From Negativicutes bacterium UBA1444 (lineage in GTDB: Bacteria; Bacillota; Negativicutes; UBA1444), in NCBI GenBank assembly GCA_002329525.1, contig DCTI01000125.1, positions 5,056 to 14,346 on the forward strand: a DNA stretch of 9,291 nt, written 5' to 3'. This document shows positions 1 to 6,253 of the stretch, in pieces. Both the position numbers and the translations under genes were made by a program. The notes under the pieces were generated by a model. That model was not told the origin of the DNA. It saw only the letters and a list, made by a program, of their open reading frames with translations, and made no database searches. Position 1 is the stretch's first letter. Each line of letters opens with the position of its first letter.

Positions 1-1151
1 TTAACATTTTTCATGTCCTCATCGACGGCTTATTCGAAAGCGTGCCGCTGCTTCTGTCCTTTATGGCCATCGCCTGGGGGAGCAGCGAAAAAGAGGTCGG
101 CCTGATTATTTCTCTGGCGGTCATGGCGTCCACGTTGACCGGTCTCGCGACGAAACCGCTTTCCCGTCGCTTCGGTCGCCTGACCGCCTTGATCTGGATC
201 ACCGCTTTGTATGGCGCCGGCTTTTTTATGAATGCCTTTTCCGCAAACCTATATTTCGCCGGCGGTTGTTTTATCCTGGCCACTGCCGGACACACCGTCT
301 TTCACAGTATTTCCTTTTCGTATCTATCCGCCGCCACCGACAGGACCGAGTTGGGAACCGCCCTCGGCAATTTCACGGCGCTCGGCGACATCGGCCGAGT
401 CCCGTTCACGGCGCTGACGGGGTTCATGGCGGCGTCTTCCCTGGCCGGCTTGCCCGGGTGGCGGATTGTCAGCTTTGTTTACGGTCTGGGCGCTCTCCTG
501 TTTTCTTACTGGGCCGGTTCCTTCCTGTTTTCGAAAAATGCCAGAACCCCCGTCGAAGATTCAGCGGCGGCAAATCCAACGAAAAATCTGCCGGATTTCT
601 CCTTGCTGCGCAATTCCCGTTATGCCTTGCCAATCCTCGCAAATAGTTTCGACGCGTTCGGCAGCGATCGAATATTCACTTTTTTGCCGTTTCTGCTGTT
701 GGCGAAAAACATCGAACCGCAAAAAATCGGCCTGTTTGCCCTGCTCTTCACGCTCAGCGGCTTCGGCGGAAAAATGGTCTGCGGCCGCTTGGTTGACAGG
801 TTCGGGGCCCGCCCGGTGTTCATTGCGGCAGAATCGTCGATGGCGTTGCTGCTGGGAATTTTGGTCGTGGCGACCCAACCGTCCCTCCTTATGGGCATTG
901 CGTTTTTGCTGGGGATTGTGACCAAAGGAACCGTTCCCGCCGTTCAAACCATTGTCGCTAACACTGTCGAAGACTCCGCTGAATATGATGACATATTTAC
1001 GCTGAACAACTTATCACGCGGTGCGACAAACATCGTGGCACCGCTGGTTTTTGGCTTTATCGCCGCCGCATATGGCGTTGTCTGGGCTTATGGCGTAATG
1101 GGAATCGCCGTTTGCTGTGCGGTCCTGCCGATAGCCATGATGAAAAAATGA
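1..1151 (+). CDS. MFS transporter, 5' end outside the window
   Basis: This is a major facilitator superfamily permease that moves a small solute across the cytoplasmic membrane; the substrate cannot be told. The frame is open from the left edge (first full codon at 3), reading NIFHVLIDGLFESVPLLL. That is a typical first membrane helix, so the GTG at 42 lies inside helix 1 and is not the real start. About 382 residues are visible and probably only a short N-terminus is missing. The rest is a run of hydrophobic helices in two halves. Each half carries a form of the conserved cytoplasmic loop: TKPLSRRFGRL early on, and GRLVDRFGARPVF near 780-825, matching G-x3-D-R-x-G. The last residues, AMMKK, are a short basic tail. 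The TPP-enzyme gene starts 33 bases downstream with its own ribosome site, so the two are probably co-transcribed and may share a substrate or product. Family assignment is firm; specificity is unknown. Confidence 0.9.
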   Translation, partial: NIFHVLIDGLFESVPLLLSFMAIAWGSSEKEVGLIISLAVMASTLTGLATKPLSRRFGRLTALIWITALYGAGFFMNAFSANLYFAGGCFILATAGHTVFHSISFSYLSAATDRTELGTALGNFTALGDIGRVPFTALTGFMAASSLAGLPGWRIVSFVYGLGALLFSYWAGSFLFSKNARTPVEDSAAANPTKNLPDFSLLRNSRYALPILANSFDAFGSDRIFTFLPFLLLAKNIEPQKIGLFALLFTLSGFGGKMVCGRLVDRFGARPVFIAAESSMALLLGILVVATQPSLLMGIAFLLGIVTKGTVPAVQTIVANTVEDSAEYDDIFTLNNLSRGATNIVAPLVFGFIAAAYGVVWAYGVMGIAVCCAVLPIAMMKK

Positions 1152-1171
1152 GGAAACCGCAATAAAAACCG

Positions 1172-1177
1172 AAGGAG
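1172..1177 (+). promoter_or_regulatory. Ribosome binding site of the TPP enzyme
   Basis: AAGGAG lies 7 bases before the ATG at 1185. It fixes the start of the thiamine-diphosphate enzyme and shows that this gene is translated independently of the MFS gene, which ends 33 bases upstream. Confidence 0.85.
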
Positions 1178-1184
1178 TCTTTCT

Positions 1185-2798
1185 ATGCCGCTGTTGTCCG
1201 AAGAATGGGCCCGCTGGCTCCAAGCCCGCGGCGTCCGCTATGTTTTTGGCGTGCCCGGCGGGCCGTCGATCCCGTATATGGAGGCCCTGCGCAAAGCCGG
1301 CCTGGAATTCGTGCTGGTCGCCAACGAACAAAGCGCCGGCATGATGGCCGATGTCTGCGGCCGCCTGACCGGCATTCCCGGCGTATGCCACGCCACCTTC
1401 GGTCCGGGCGCCACCAATCTGGCCACCGGCGTGGGCGGCGCCCGGCTGGACCGGTCGCCCCTGCTCGCGTTCACCACGGAGGTCCGGGATGCGGACCGGG
1501 GCCGGAAAGTGCAGATGAACATTGACCATCAGGCGCTGTTTCGGCCGCTCACCAAATGGACCACCCGTCTGTCCCGGCAAAATTGGCGGGACACCCTGGA
1601 TGCCGCGTTCAGGATCGCCGTGGCCGAACTTCCCGGCCCCGTTCACATCGGCCTGCCCGCGGATCTGGAGGGGGAGGTCCCGGCTGCCGCCATATCTCCT
1701 GACATAGCAAGTCCAATGCCGACGCCGCCTGATCCGTTGCGGCTGCGCGAGGCCGAGCAACTGCTGCAAAAAGCGAAACGGCCTCTGCTGGCCATCGGCC
1801 TGACCGCGGCCCGGCTGGGCCTGCATCCCTTGATCCGCCGGTTTGTCGACCGGCATAACATCCCGGTGGTTCTGACGCCAATGGCCAAAGGAATGCTGCC
1901 GGAAACCGACCCCCGCTACGCCGGAGTTTTGTTCCACGCCCACAGCGATCGCCTCGCGCCGCTATGCCGGCAGGCCGACCTGGTGGTGGGGATCGGCTAC
2001 GATTCCGTGGAATTCAATTACGAAGCCTGGCTGCCCCACGTGCCCCTGCTCCACTTCGACAGCGAGCCGCCGGACATTCCGCCGGAGTATGATGTCGCCG
2101 GAGCCGTGGTCGGCGATTTGTCCGCCTCCCTGTCGCAGCTGCTCACGTGGTCGCTGCCCGAATACGCCTGGGATCTGGCGGCGGTCAGTGCGCATAAGCA
2201 GAACCTGTTTCAAAGCCTGCACTCCGGCGGCGGCGCGACATTTACGCCGGTCGACGCCATCACGGAGCTGCAGGCAACCTTGCCGCCGAACGCCATCCTC
2301 GCCGCGGATGTCGGCGCCCATCTGCACCTGCTGGGGCAGCTGTGGCGGGTGGCAGAGCCCGGCCGCCTGCTCATGACGAACGGCTGGTCCAGCATGGGGT
2401 TCGGCATTCCCGCCGCCCTGGGCGCGAAGCTCTGCCGGCCGGACAGTCCCGTCGTCGGCCTCACCGGCGATGGCGGGTTCCTGATGAACTGCGGCGAATT
2501 GCTGACGGCGCGGCGGCGCGGCCTGAATGTCGTGATCGTGGTCCTGTGCGACAAAAATCTGAGCCTGATCGAAATCAAGCAGCAATGGAAGCAGGTCCCG
2601 CAGTATGAAACGGCCCTGTATGAGGGCGAATATTTTGCCGCCGATCGATTTCTGGGCGTGCCGGTTCTGAAAGCGCACGACCGGGCCGAAATGCGGGCAT
2701 CGCTGCAAAAGGCCCTGGCTGCGGCCGGTCCGGTGATCATCGAGGCAGTGGTCGACGGCTCGAACTACTGCCGGCTCGTCGCCCAGACCTACAAGTAG
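1185..2798 (+). CDS. Thiamine-diphosphate enzyme, acetolactate synthase superfamily
   Basis: This 537-residue protein has the three-domain layout of ThDP decarboxylases and synthases such as acetolactate synthase large subunit, which run about 550-590 residues. The N-terminal pyrimidine-binding domain has FGVPGGPS and the catalytic glutamate E48 in NEQSAGMMAD, followed by FGPGATNLATG. The middle domain (about 185-330) includes RQADLVVGIGYD. The C-terminal diphosphate domain has GDGGFLMNCGEL with G428-D429-G430. In acetolactate synthases this motif ends in NN; here the aligned pair is C455-D456 (VVLCDKNLSLI). Asp can still serve as a Mg ligand at the second position, as in some relatives, so the enzyme is probably active but may not be a biosynthetic acetolactate synthase. 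No small regulatory subunit gene (ilvN/ilvH type) follows; the next gene is on the other strand. The likely reaction is decarboxylation of a 2-oxoacid, perhaps with transfer to an acceptor. The upstream MFS permease may handle the substrate or product. Confidence 0.85.
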   Translation: MPLLSEEWARWLQARGVRYVFGVPGGPSIPYMEALRKAGLEFVLVANEQSAGMMADVCGRLTGIPGVCHATFGPGATNLATGVGGARLDRSPLLAFTTEVRDADRGRKVQMNIDHQALFRPLTKWTTRLSRQNWRDTLDAAFRIAVAELPGPVHIGLPADLEGEVPAAAISPDIASPMPTPPDPLRLREAEQLLQKAKRPLLAIGLTAARLGLHPLIRRFVDRHNIPVVLTPMAKGMLPETDPRYAGVLFHAHSDRLAPLCRQADLVVGIGYDSVEFNYEAWLPHVPLLHFDSEPPDIPPEYDVAGAVVGDLSASLSQLLTWSLPEYAWDLAAVSAHKQNLFQSLHSGGGATFTPVDAITELQATLPPNAILAADVGAHLHLLGQLWRVAEPGRLLMTNGWSSMGFGIPAALGAKLCRPDSPVVGLTGDGGFLMNCGELLTARRRGLNVVIVVLCDKNLSLIEIKQQWKQVPQYETALYEGEYFAADRFLGVPVLKAHDRAEMRASLQKALAAAGPVIIEAVVDGSNYCRLVAQTYK

Positions 2799-2813
2799 AC
2801 GTATCCGGAGACA

Positions 2814-2829
2814 GCCGGCCTTTGCCGGC
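2814..2829. terminator. Small GC hairpin between convergent genes
   Basis: GCCGGC, the loop CTTT, then GCCGGC forms a 6-bp all-GC stem 15 bases after the stop of the TPP enzyme and just before the stop of the convergent flavocytochrome. Neither strand has a U-run after it, so it could at best be a weak or bidirectional transcription end. In GC-rich DNA such a stem can also arise by chance. Confidence 0.35.
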
Positions 2830-2846
2830 CCAAAATTCCGGCGCGC

Positions 2847-4190
2847 TCAGGCCGAAGCGCGGCGGGGGAAAAACCGTTGCAGGAGCGAGAACACGCCAGT
2901 CCCCTTGAACTGGAACTTTTCATAGTGAAAGGTCCCGAGGGCGCATTGTGTCCGGACCAGCCCCGCCTGCAAGTATTTCCGCATCGGCGCCGGCCCGCAG
3001 AAGAATAAATCGAAGGGGACGTCGCCCACACAGCGCGTGATGTCCTCGATTTTCAGGAACCCGGCCGTCGAGCTGTCGATCAGATGGATTCTTAGGTTTT
3101 CCGGCCGTTCCAGCATTTTCAGTTCGTCGGCGTAGGCCCCGTCGGCGGCATTGGCGTAAGCATAGAACAAATCCACCTGATAGTCCGGCGGGATCGGCGA
3201 CTGCAAAAAGCTCCGGAACGGCGTAATGCCGATCCCCCCCGCCGCCCAGACCTGCCGCCGGGCGCCGGCCCGATAATCGAACCGGCCATGCGGACCGGAC
3301 ACCGCAATCACGTCGCCCGGCCGGATATTGTTTTGCAGGGCGGCAGTATGATCGCCCAGGGCCTTGACAGTGAACTGAATCTGTCCGAAGCCGGGCGCAG
3401 AACTGATCGTGAAGGGATGCGACGGAAAGACAGCCTCTTTGCCGGCGATTTTCAGGAAGGCGAATTGGCCGGGCTGATACCGCAATTCCGCACCCACAGG
3501 CGTCGCCGTGATTTCCAGCGTGCCGGCGGCCACTTCCCGCAGCTGCGTCACCCGGTAGCGGTAACGAAACGCGGTGCGTTCGTAGAGAAAAACGCTGTAA
3601 ACGGCCGACAGCAACCCGACTGCGATGATGAAATTCATCCATAGGCTGAAGGGATTCAGCGCGAATACCAGATAACGCGAATTGATGTAGTAATGGACGA
3701 CCCCGAACAAAAAGGGAACCAGCATCAGCTTGTGCAGCCATTTCCACCGCTGATAGTCCAGTTTCACGGCCACGATGGCCAACACAGCCAGCCCGGAAAA
3801 GAGCAGCAGACTATATTCCGCAGCGCCTTCCCCGATGTCGCCAATCTTGATTCCGAACAGTCGGGGCGCTTCGGCTTTCACCGTCCGGGCCACACGGATT
3901 TTCCCCAGATCGATCGTCAGCTTGTGCAGCCAGACCAGGGCGAGCGCCGCAATGCTCAGGTATTTATGGTAAACATAGGCCCTGTCCAGTCCCTGAAACC
4001 AGCTGTCGACCCAACGGTTCCGGGTGGCGATGAAAAAAATCCAGGCGAAAGTCACGAGGCCCAAAGCGGCCAGCAGGTGCGAAACCTGTTGATAAACCGA
4101 CTGCAACCGCACCGGTTGCACCGTGGACCAGGTCAGCCAGGTGACGAGGCCCGAGAGCAGAATCAAAACGATGGCTATTCGGTTGCGCAA
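2847..4190 (-). CDS. Ferric-reductase-like membrane flavocytochrome with FAD/NAD(P)H reductase module
   Basis: The predicted role is to take electrons from cytoplasmic NAD(P)H through FAD to membrane haems and then to an acceptor at or beyond the membrane; the acceptor is unknown. Numbering is from the TTG start (447 residues). The N-terminal half has about six hydrophobic segments with paired histidines H75/H89 (YHKYLSIAALALVWLHK) and H152/H165 (WLHKLMLVPFLFGVVHYY), the bis-histidine pattern of the ferric reductase/NADPH oxidase fold. The C-terminal half is a ferredoxin-reductase module with the FAD motif HPFTISSAP from H258, the nucleotide loop GGIGITPF from G318, and FFCGPAPM with C398. 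The start is a choice. An in-frame GTG at 4289 would add 33 residues but has no ribosome site, whereas the TTG at 4190 follows AAAGGGGG by 9 bases and leaves a normal helix-leading N-terminus, LRNRIAIVLILL. It faces the TPP-enzyme gene and diverges from the amidohydrolase. It could equally reduce ferric iron, a quinone or oxygen. Confidence 0.85.
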   Translation of the reverse strand: MRNRIAIVLILLSGLVTWLTWSTVQPVRLQSVYQQVSHLLAALGLVTFAWIFFIATRNRWVDSWFQGLDRAYVYHKYLSIAALALVWLHKLTIDLGKIRVARTVKAEAPRLFGIKIGDIGEGAAEYSLLLFSGLAVLAIVAVKLDYQRWKWLHKLMLVPFLFGVVHYYINSRYLVFALNPFSLWMNFIIAVGLLSAVYSVFLYERTAFRYRYRVTQLREVAAGTLEITATPVGAELRYQPGQFAFLKIAGKEAVFPSHPFTISSAPGFGQIQFTVKALGDHTAALQNNIRPGDVIAVSGPHGRFDYRAGARRQVWAAGGIGITPFRSFLQSPIPPDYQVDLFYAYANAADGAYADELKMLERPENLRIHLIDSSTAGFLKIEDITRCVGDVPFDLFFCGPAPMRKYLQAGLVRTQCALGTFHYEKFQFKGTGVFSLLQRFFPRRASA

Positions 4191-4199
4191 GTTGATGAA

Positions 4200-4207
4200 C
4201 CCCCTTT
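4200..4207 (-). promoter_or_regulatory. Ribosome site that sets the flavocytochrome start at TTG 4190
   Basis: Read on the minus strand this is AAAGGGGG, 9 bases before a TTG codon at 4190-4188. The more upstream GTG at 4289 is preceded by an A/T-rich stretch without any purine-rich site. This supports a TTG start and a 447-residue product. Confidence 0.6.
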
Positions 4208-4247
4208 GCCGGATCGGAATGAATGGATGTCTGGATGGTTTCAGTCT

Positions 4248-4278
4248 ATCATATCGGCCGGGCGCCAGCAATTGCCAA
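4248..4278 (-). promoter_or_regulatory. Candidate promoter for the flavocytochrome gene
   Basis: On the minus strand TTGGCA (4278-4273) and TATGAT (4253-4248) resemble sigma-70 -35 and -10 boxes with a 19-base spacer, slightly long. Transcription would start near 4241, giving a leader of about 50 bases before the TTG at 4190. The site lies inside the 33-codon N-terminal extension that the upstream GTG would require, which also favours the shorter protein. It was recognised by eye only. Confidence 0.35.
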
Positions 4279-4366
4279 CCAGGTTCCACTAATATTTTTT
4301 ATCCGAAACAACGTCGGGAAGATTTTATCAGTTTGTATCAGCAAATTTATCCTGACGCCGAAAGGA

Positions 4367-4396
4367 TTGCCCGCGCCATTGTCCAATAAGTATTAC
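4367..4396 (+). promoter_or_regulatory. Candidate promoter for the amidohydrolase gene
   Basis: TTGCCC (4367-4372), an 18-base spacer and TATTAC (4391-4396) form a moderate sigma-70-like site about 45 bases before the ATG at 4441. It sits in the 250-base divergent region 4191-4440, which has no other gene that I can support. The match is imperfect and rests on visual reading. Confidence 0.3.
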
Positions 4397-4425
4397 GGGC
4401 CAAATCGAACACAATGCGGAAATAC

Positions 4426-4432
4426 GGGGAGG
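4426..4432 (+). promoter_or_regulatory. Ribosome site that sets the amidohydrolase start
   Basis: GGGGAGG ends 8 bases before the ATG at 4441. An in-frame ATG at 4414 lies upstream of this site, so the ribosome site would fall within the coding sequence if that start were used. Starting at 4441 also gives a clean signal peptide at the N-terminus. Confidence 0.8.
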
Positions 4433-4440
4433 AACCGAAG

Positions 4441-5742
4441 ATGCGAATGATGCTTTGTTTTTGTCTGCTGTTGCTGGTTTTGTCTGCCACCTGCACCGTA
4501 CTGGCTGCTCCGAAGCAACCCCTGGTGATCCTGGCGGGAAATGTTTGGGACGGGTTGGCGGATGCGCCGCAAGGCCCGGCGGAAATCCTCGTCGTGGACG
4601 GCAAAATCGCCGCTGTCGGCAAAACCGTCCCGCGGCCGGAAGGCGCCAGGGTCGTCGATTTATCCACGAAATTCGTGATGCCGGGCTTTATTGACTCCCA
4701 TATCCATCTCACCGGCGGCTCGAAGGTCATCGCGAATCTCGCATCCCTGAATGACGCCGCGCTGGCCCTGGTCGGCGTGTCGGCCTGTGAAAAAGTCCTG
4801 AACAATGGATTCACGACGGTTCGTGACGCCGGCGATTTCAGCATCGTCGCCTGGGTTGTGGGCGAACTGAAAAAATCGGTGGAAGCCGGCGACATCAAAG
4901 GACCGCGCATCATCAACGGCGGGCACATGATTTCGGCAATCGGCGGGCACTTCGATTTCGGCGGCATGATCCGTAACGGCATGACCATGGAACAGGTATC
5001 GGTCGCGGAAGGAACGACCGGCCTGAAACGAGCTGTTCACAACCAGGCCCGTCACGGCGTGGACTGGATCAAGTTCGCCGGCAGCGGCGGCTTCCTGTCG
5101 CCGAGCGATGGTCCGGAAGACCTTTCGTATTCGCAGGAGGAAATGAACGCGCTGGTCGCGGCGGCGCGGGATCTGGGCAAGCCGGTCTTCGTCCATGCCT
5201 ATGGCGATGAAGCGGTGCGGCGGGCGGCGCTGGCCGGCGTCCGTTCCATCGAGCACGGCAGTCTGTCCTCGGTGGCTACGCTGGAAATGCTGGCGTCAAA
5301 AGGCATCTACCTGGTGCCGACGCAGATCGCGGTCGTGGCCAATGCCCGGGAAACAGCCAAAGGCAACCTGAATATGAGCGTGTCGGAAATCACCCGTGAA
5401 AAAAACATCAAATATGCTCCCCGAGTGCTGGAATGCGCCGGCAATGTCGCCAAAAGCAACGTAAAGATCGCCCTCGGCACCGATCTGGGAACCTATGATT
5501 TCACCGTCAACGGCGCGAAGGAATTCGGCGAAATGGTGCTGAACGGACTCTCGCCGCTGCGGGCGCTGAAGGCGGGAACATCAATGGCGGCGGAATTGCT
5601 GAGTCTGAACGCCGGCAGCATTGCCCCCGGCAAACTGGCCGACCTGGTCGCCCTGCCGGGCAATCCGTTTGACGATATTACCGTCACCGAAAAGGTTTCG
5701 TTCGTGATGAAGGACGGCGTGGTGTACCGCGACGACAAATAA
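4441..5742 (+). CDS. Exported metal-dependent amidohydrolase (prolidase/imidazolonepropionase-like)
   Basis: This 433-residue enzyme belongs to the amidohydrolase superfamily, in which one or two metal ions activate water to cut an amide or peptide bond. It starts with an export signal: a basic MRMM, a hydrophobic core at about 5-20, and a likely signal peptidase I site after VLA (A22). The mature protein would then sit outside the cytoplasmic membrane. Metal ligands are visible in order: H87 and H89 (DSHIHL), K211 (DWIKFAGSGG, the lysine usually carbamylated), H252 (FVHAYG), H272 (SIEHGS) and D348 (LGTDLG). The C-terminal strand has the usual GSIAPGKLADLVAL, returning to the small beta-sandwich begun by GNVWDG and VVDGKIAAVG. 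The ligand set and order match COG1228-type enzymes, which include imidazolonepropionase and Xaa-Pro or Xaa-Arg/Lys dipeptidases. Export argues against a histidine-degradation role and for peptide or xenobiotic hydrolysis, but the substrate is not known. The DUF3795 gene follows after 50 bases. Confidence 0.88.
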   Translation: MRMMLCFCLLLLVLSATCTVLAAPKQPLVILAGNVWDGLADAPQGPAEILVVDGKIAAVGKTVPRPEGARVVDLSTKFVMPGFIDSHIHLTGGSKVIANLASLNDAALALVGVSACEKVLNNGFTTVRDAGDFSIVAWVVGELKKSVEAGDIKGPRIINGGHMISAIGGHFDFGGMIRNGMTMEQVSVAEGTTGLKRAVHNQARHGVDWIKFAGSGGFLSPSDGPEDLSYSQEEMNALVAAARDLGKPVFVHAYGDEAVRRAALAGVRSIEHGSLSSVATLEMLASKGIYLVPTQIAVVANARETAKGNLNMSVSEITREKNIKYAPRVLECAGNVAKSNVKIALGTDLGTYDFTVNGAKEFGEMVLNGLSPLRALKAGTSMAAELLSLNAGSIAPGKLADLVALPGNPFDDITVTEKVSFVMKDGVVYRDDK

Positions 5743-5775
5743 CCCCCTGCGCACAGGTACCCTCGTCAGCCCATG

Positions 5776-5782
5776 AAAGGAG
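5776..5782 (+). promoter_or_regulatory. Ribosome binding site of the DUF3795 gene
   Basis: AAAGGAG lies 10 bases before the ATG at 5793. It supports this start and translation separate from the amidohydrolase gene that ends at 5742. Confidence 0.7.
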
Positions 5783-5792
5783 TTGCCTTCGG

Positions 5793-6098
5793 ATGTTAAG
5801 TGTTTGTGGAGCCAGTTGCGATGGATGCGCCCATGTTGCGGAATGTGGCGGAACTTGCGAGGAAACGCAGGGACGGGTATTCTGGGCCAAATATCTGAAT
5901 TTGGAAGTCTGCCCATTGTATCAGTGTGTCCGGGAGCATGGCTACAAAGATTGCGGCGACTGCGCCAAACTTCCCTGCGAAACTTGGTTCGCAATCAGAG
6001 ACCCCGCCGCTACCGACGAGCAACATCGAAAGTCCATCGACGACCACGCGGCAAAGCTGCGGTCTGCCCGTTTTCGGCGTGAAAATCCGACGGTCTGA
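5793..6098 (+). CDS. Cysteine-rich DUF3795-family protein
   Basis: This 101-residue cytoplasmic protein has ten cysteines within its first 62 residues: C5, C9, C12, C18, C22, C40, C45, C54, C57 and C62. The opening CGASCDGC, the central CPLYQCVREHG and the later DCGDCAKLPCE match the layout of DUF3795, small proteins common in anaerobic bacteria and archaea whose function is not established. The spacing suggests binding of zinc or an iron-sulfur cluster. The C-terminal 35 residues are charged (DDHAAKLRSARFRRE) and probably helical. It lies 50 bases after the amidohydrolase stop with no clear terminator between, so read-through from that gene is possible. The next gene, a membrane 4Fe-4S protein, is 155 bases away behind its own promoter candidate. 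Family call is by pattern recognition; no biochemical role is claimed. Confidence 0.75.
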   Translation: MLSVCGASCDGCAHVAECGGTCEETQGRVFWAKYLNLEVCPLYQCVREHGYKDCGDCAKLPCETWFAIRDPAATDEQHRKSIDDHAAKLRSARFRRENPTV

Positions 6099-6156
6099 TT
6101 TAGTAAGGTCCGGCAGTCAAAGTTCAAATTCCTGTCACATTTTTCTGGAGCAATTA

Positions 6157-6165
6157 TGGTAGAAT
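6157..6165 (+). promoter_or_regulatory. Extended -10 promoter candidate for the NapH-like gene
   Basis: TGGTAGAAT is an extended -10 element (TGn followed by TAGAAT, one mismatch from TATAAT). No good -35 box is seen at 17 bases upstream, which extended -10 promoters can do without. Transcription would begin near 6172, putting the hairpin at 6179-6217 at the very 5' end of the messenger and leaving a leader of about 80 bases before the ATG at 6254. Confidence 0.45.
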
Positions 6166-6178
6166 TAAACCCAAACAG

Positions 6179-6217
6179 AATGGGTAGGTACGGACCCGGG
6201 TTCCGTGCCTACCCATT
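6179..6217 (+). repeat. Long inverted repeat (hairpin) before the NapH-like gene
   Basis: The arms 6179-6194 and 6202-6217 pair over 16 bp with a single T-G wobble (6189/6207) around a 7-base loop CCCGGGT. The 3' arm is followed by a weak T-rich tract TCGTCTATCTT. It could be the intrinsic terminator of the DUF3795 gene that ends 80 bases upstream, or a structured leader or operator for the gene that starts 36 bases downstream. Its position directly after the extended -10 candidate favours a leader or operator role, but the sequence alone does not decide. The structure is certain; the function is not. Confidence 0.8.
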
Positions 6218-6253
6218 TCGTCTATCTTATGATCGAAATGGAGATGTTGTCCC

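Noticed and set aside
42..1151. MFS gene starting at GTG 42
   Set aside because: The same frame is open to the left edge and the upstream codons complete the first membrane helix, so the gene starts outside the window.
1014..1943. Long open frame on the minus strand (309 codons)
   Set aside because: It lies antisense to the MFS end and the well-supported TPP enzyme. Its product is Gln/Arg/Gly-rich without domain features, typical of antisense frames in GC-rich genes.
1962..2708. Minus-strand open frame of 248 codons
   Set aside because: It is antisense to the diphosphate-binding half of the TPP enzyme, has a low-complexity composition and no ribosome site that I can see.
2920..3747. Second minus-strand frame of 275 codons within the flavocytochrome gene
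   Set aside because: It is out of frame with the reductase, which shows all expected haem, FAD and nucleotide motifs; this frame has none.
3693..4292. Plus-strand frame of 199 codons
   Set aside because: It is antisense to the membrane half of the flavocytochrome. Its product is Gln/Pro-rich and has no recognisable domain.
4303..4389. Short plus-strand stretch reading FISLYQQIYPDAERIARAIV
   Set aside because: It faintly recalls the start of a sigma-factor region 2, but it ends in a stop at 4389, has no ribosome site or start of its own, and is too short. Probably chance; a gene remnant cannot be excluded.
4441..4510. Lipoprotein signal in the amidohydrolase (C18 after SAT)
   Set aside because: Thr at the -1 position is not accepted in lipoboxes; a signal peptidase I site after VLA fits better.
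4660..5256. Minus-strand frame of 198 codons
   Set aside because: It is antisense to the amidohydrolase, whose metal ligands are all in place on the plus strand.
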